Shown in pieces: positions 23,879-24,322 of a DNA stretch of 24,322 nt (its first letter is position 1; each line of letters begins with the position of its first letter). This DNA is from an uncultured Muribaculaceae bacterium (GTDB lineage: Bacteria > Bacteroidota > Bacteroidia > Bacteroidales > Muribaculaceae), in assembly GCA_910586595.1 (NCBI GenBank), contig CAJUJB010000045.1, positions 1 to 24,322 on the forward strand. The letters run 5' to 3'. The notes beneath the pieces are model-generated. The model had not been told where the DNA came from. It saw nothing but the letters and a program-made list of their open reading frames with translations, and made no database searches. Made by a program: the position numbers and the translations under genes.

Positions 23879-24322
23879 TTATTCGGATATGGGGATGTTG
23901 CTTTGGTAGGCTTCCACAACATATAAGTCGATGGTTGGATAATCGGCAGACACTCTATTCAGAACATCTTTCACATCATCCCATTTCAAGCCACCCAATC
24001 CGGCACCAATCGCAGGGAGAGCAATTTTTGTCACATTTTCCCTCATTGCTAATTCAAGCATTGCTTTAACCGACTGCTCGATATATTCTATCCGTGCTCT
24101 TGTTCTCCATGTAGCCTGTGTGCCAAGATTATATATGTGTCCGTCTCCATAATTGTAATCGAAAACATCACCAGGCTTATAAATTCCATCCTTGCACATC
24201 GCTTTATATTCCGAATACATTTCCGGGTATTTACTACGAAATTGCAAGGCAATTCCTTTACCCATCGCTCCGGCACAGTTGCATCCGTGGGCATAGCTGC
24301 TTACACCACTGATATTGAATAT
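23879..24322 (-). CDS. Macrodomain protein, ADP-ribose binding (5' end outside window)
   Basis: The frame is open from the right edge to the stop at 23879 (147 codons). The internal ATG at 24265 is not the start, because the preceding codons read IFNISGVSSYAHGCNCAGA, which is conserved macrodomain sequence. Only about 8-10 N-terminal residues should be missing. The ADP-ribose-binding loops are AHGCNCAGAMGKGIALQF and ALPAIGAGLGGLKWDDV. This pattern (GAM-GKGIA, GAGLGGLKW) is closest to the TARG1/DarG class of macrodomains, which remove ADP-ribose from proteins or DNA. It is a single-domain cytoplasmic protein. The segment NLGTQATWRTRA has Gln where DarG-type enzymes are recalled to have a lysine after Thr, so its activity is uncertain. 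The partner, if any, would lie beyond the right edge. Confidence 0.85.
   Translation of the reverse strand: MFNISGVSSYAHGCNCAGAMGKGIALQFRSKYPEMYSEYKAMCKDGIYKPGDVFDYNYGDGHIYNLGTQATWRTRARIEYIEQSVKAMLELAMRENVTKIALPAIGAGLGGLKWDDVKDVLNRVSADYPTIDLYVVEAYQSNIPISE

Noticed and set aside
23641..23922. A 93-codon minus-strand frame spanning the gap between the macrodomain gene and the receptor
   Set aside because: It overlaps the ends of both real genes in a different frame, has no promoter or recognisable domain, and its product is not family-like. It is left as a chance frame.
1..24322. Search for CRISPR repeats, tRNA or rRNA genes, transposases, integrases, invertible promoters and att-like repeats
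   Set aside because: I saw none. The short intergenic gaps leave little room, and the two receptor genes are diverged paralogues, not recent direct repeats.

Overview
The window reads as ordinary chromosome of a Bacteroidales bacterium, most likely a gut Muribaculaceae-type genome (the family level is inference). The evidence is the recurring Bacteroidetes -7 element TAnnTTTG, in two cases with a -33 match exactly 20 bp upstream; a MurF-alanine racemase fusion next to a GSCFA gene; a PorE-type type IX secretion (T9SS) lipoprotein; CarboxypepD_reg/beta-barrel receptors; a BACON-domain lipoprotein; and an Omp28-like protein. Coding density is high and no rRNA, tRNA, CRISPR array or insertion sequence is visible. 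No stretch over 300 bases lacks a gene. The largest gaps are 4860-5055, 15180-15345, 23727-23878 and 21276-21416; the first two hold promoters or a terminator, and I see nothing convincing in the last two.

Left part (1-5055, all genes on the minus strand). The edge cuts a TonB-dependent outer-membrane receptor (567 codons visible) that has its own promoter. Upstream of it is a Crp/Fnr regulator broken by a frameshift, with a terminator at its end. Next come an orphan 90-residue two-helix membrane protein with the best promoter in the window, and a two-gene unit in which yaaA overlaps an exported CarboxypepD_reg protein.

Middle (5056-15242). A plus-strand metallo-beta-lactamase-fold hydrolase meets, stop codon against stop codon, an ABC-F (Uup-like) plus iron-type TonB receptor operon on the minus strand. 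The ABC-F gene diverges from a plus-strand operon: PorE-like lipoprotein, GSCFA protein, MurF-Alr fusion. The divergent promoters are 13 bp apart. The operon ends in a perfect 18-bp hairpin. The MurF half of the fusion looks shortened and lacks several signature residues.

Right part (15243-24322). Plus strand: an Omp28-like exported protein with a CGWC motif and a T9SS-like tail, valS, a terminator hairpin, and a CarboxypepD_reg-BACON-LamG-like lipoprotein. Minus strand: a second complete TonB receptor paralogous to the one at the left edge, and a macrodomain protein cut by the right edge.

Functionally the window is dominated by the cell envelope: three TonB receptors, T9SS machinery with a probable cargo, peptidoglycan precursor synthesis, and surface lipoproteins. 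I found no convincing new multi-gene defence or mobile system. The points most worth following are the degenerate MurF half, the broken regulator beside a receptor, the macrodomain protein at the edge, and the orphan small membrane gene.
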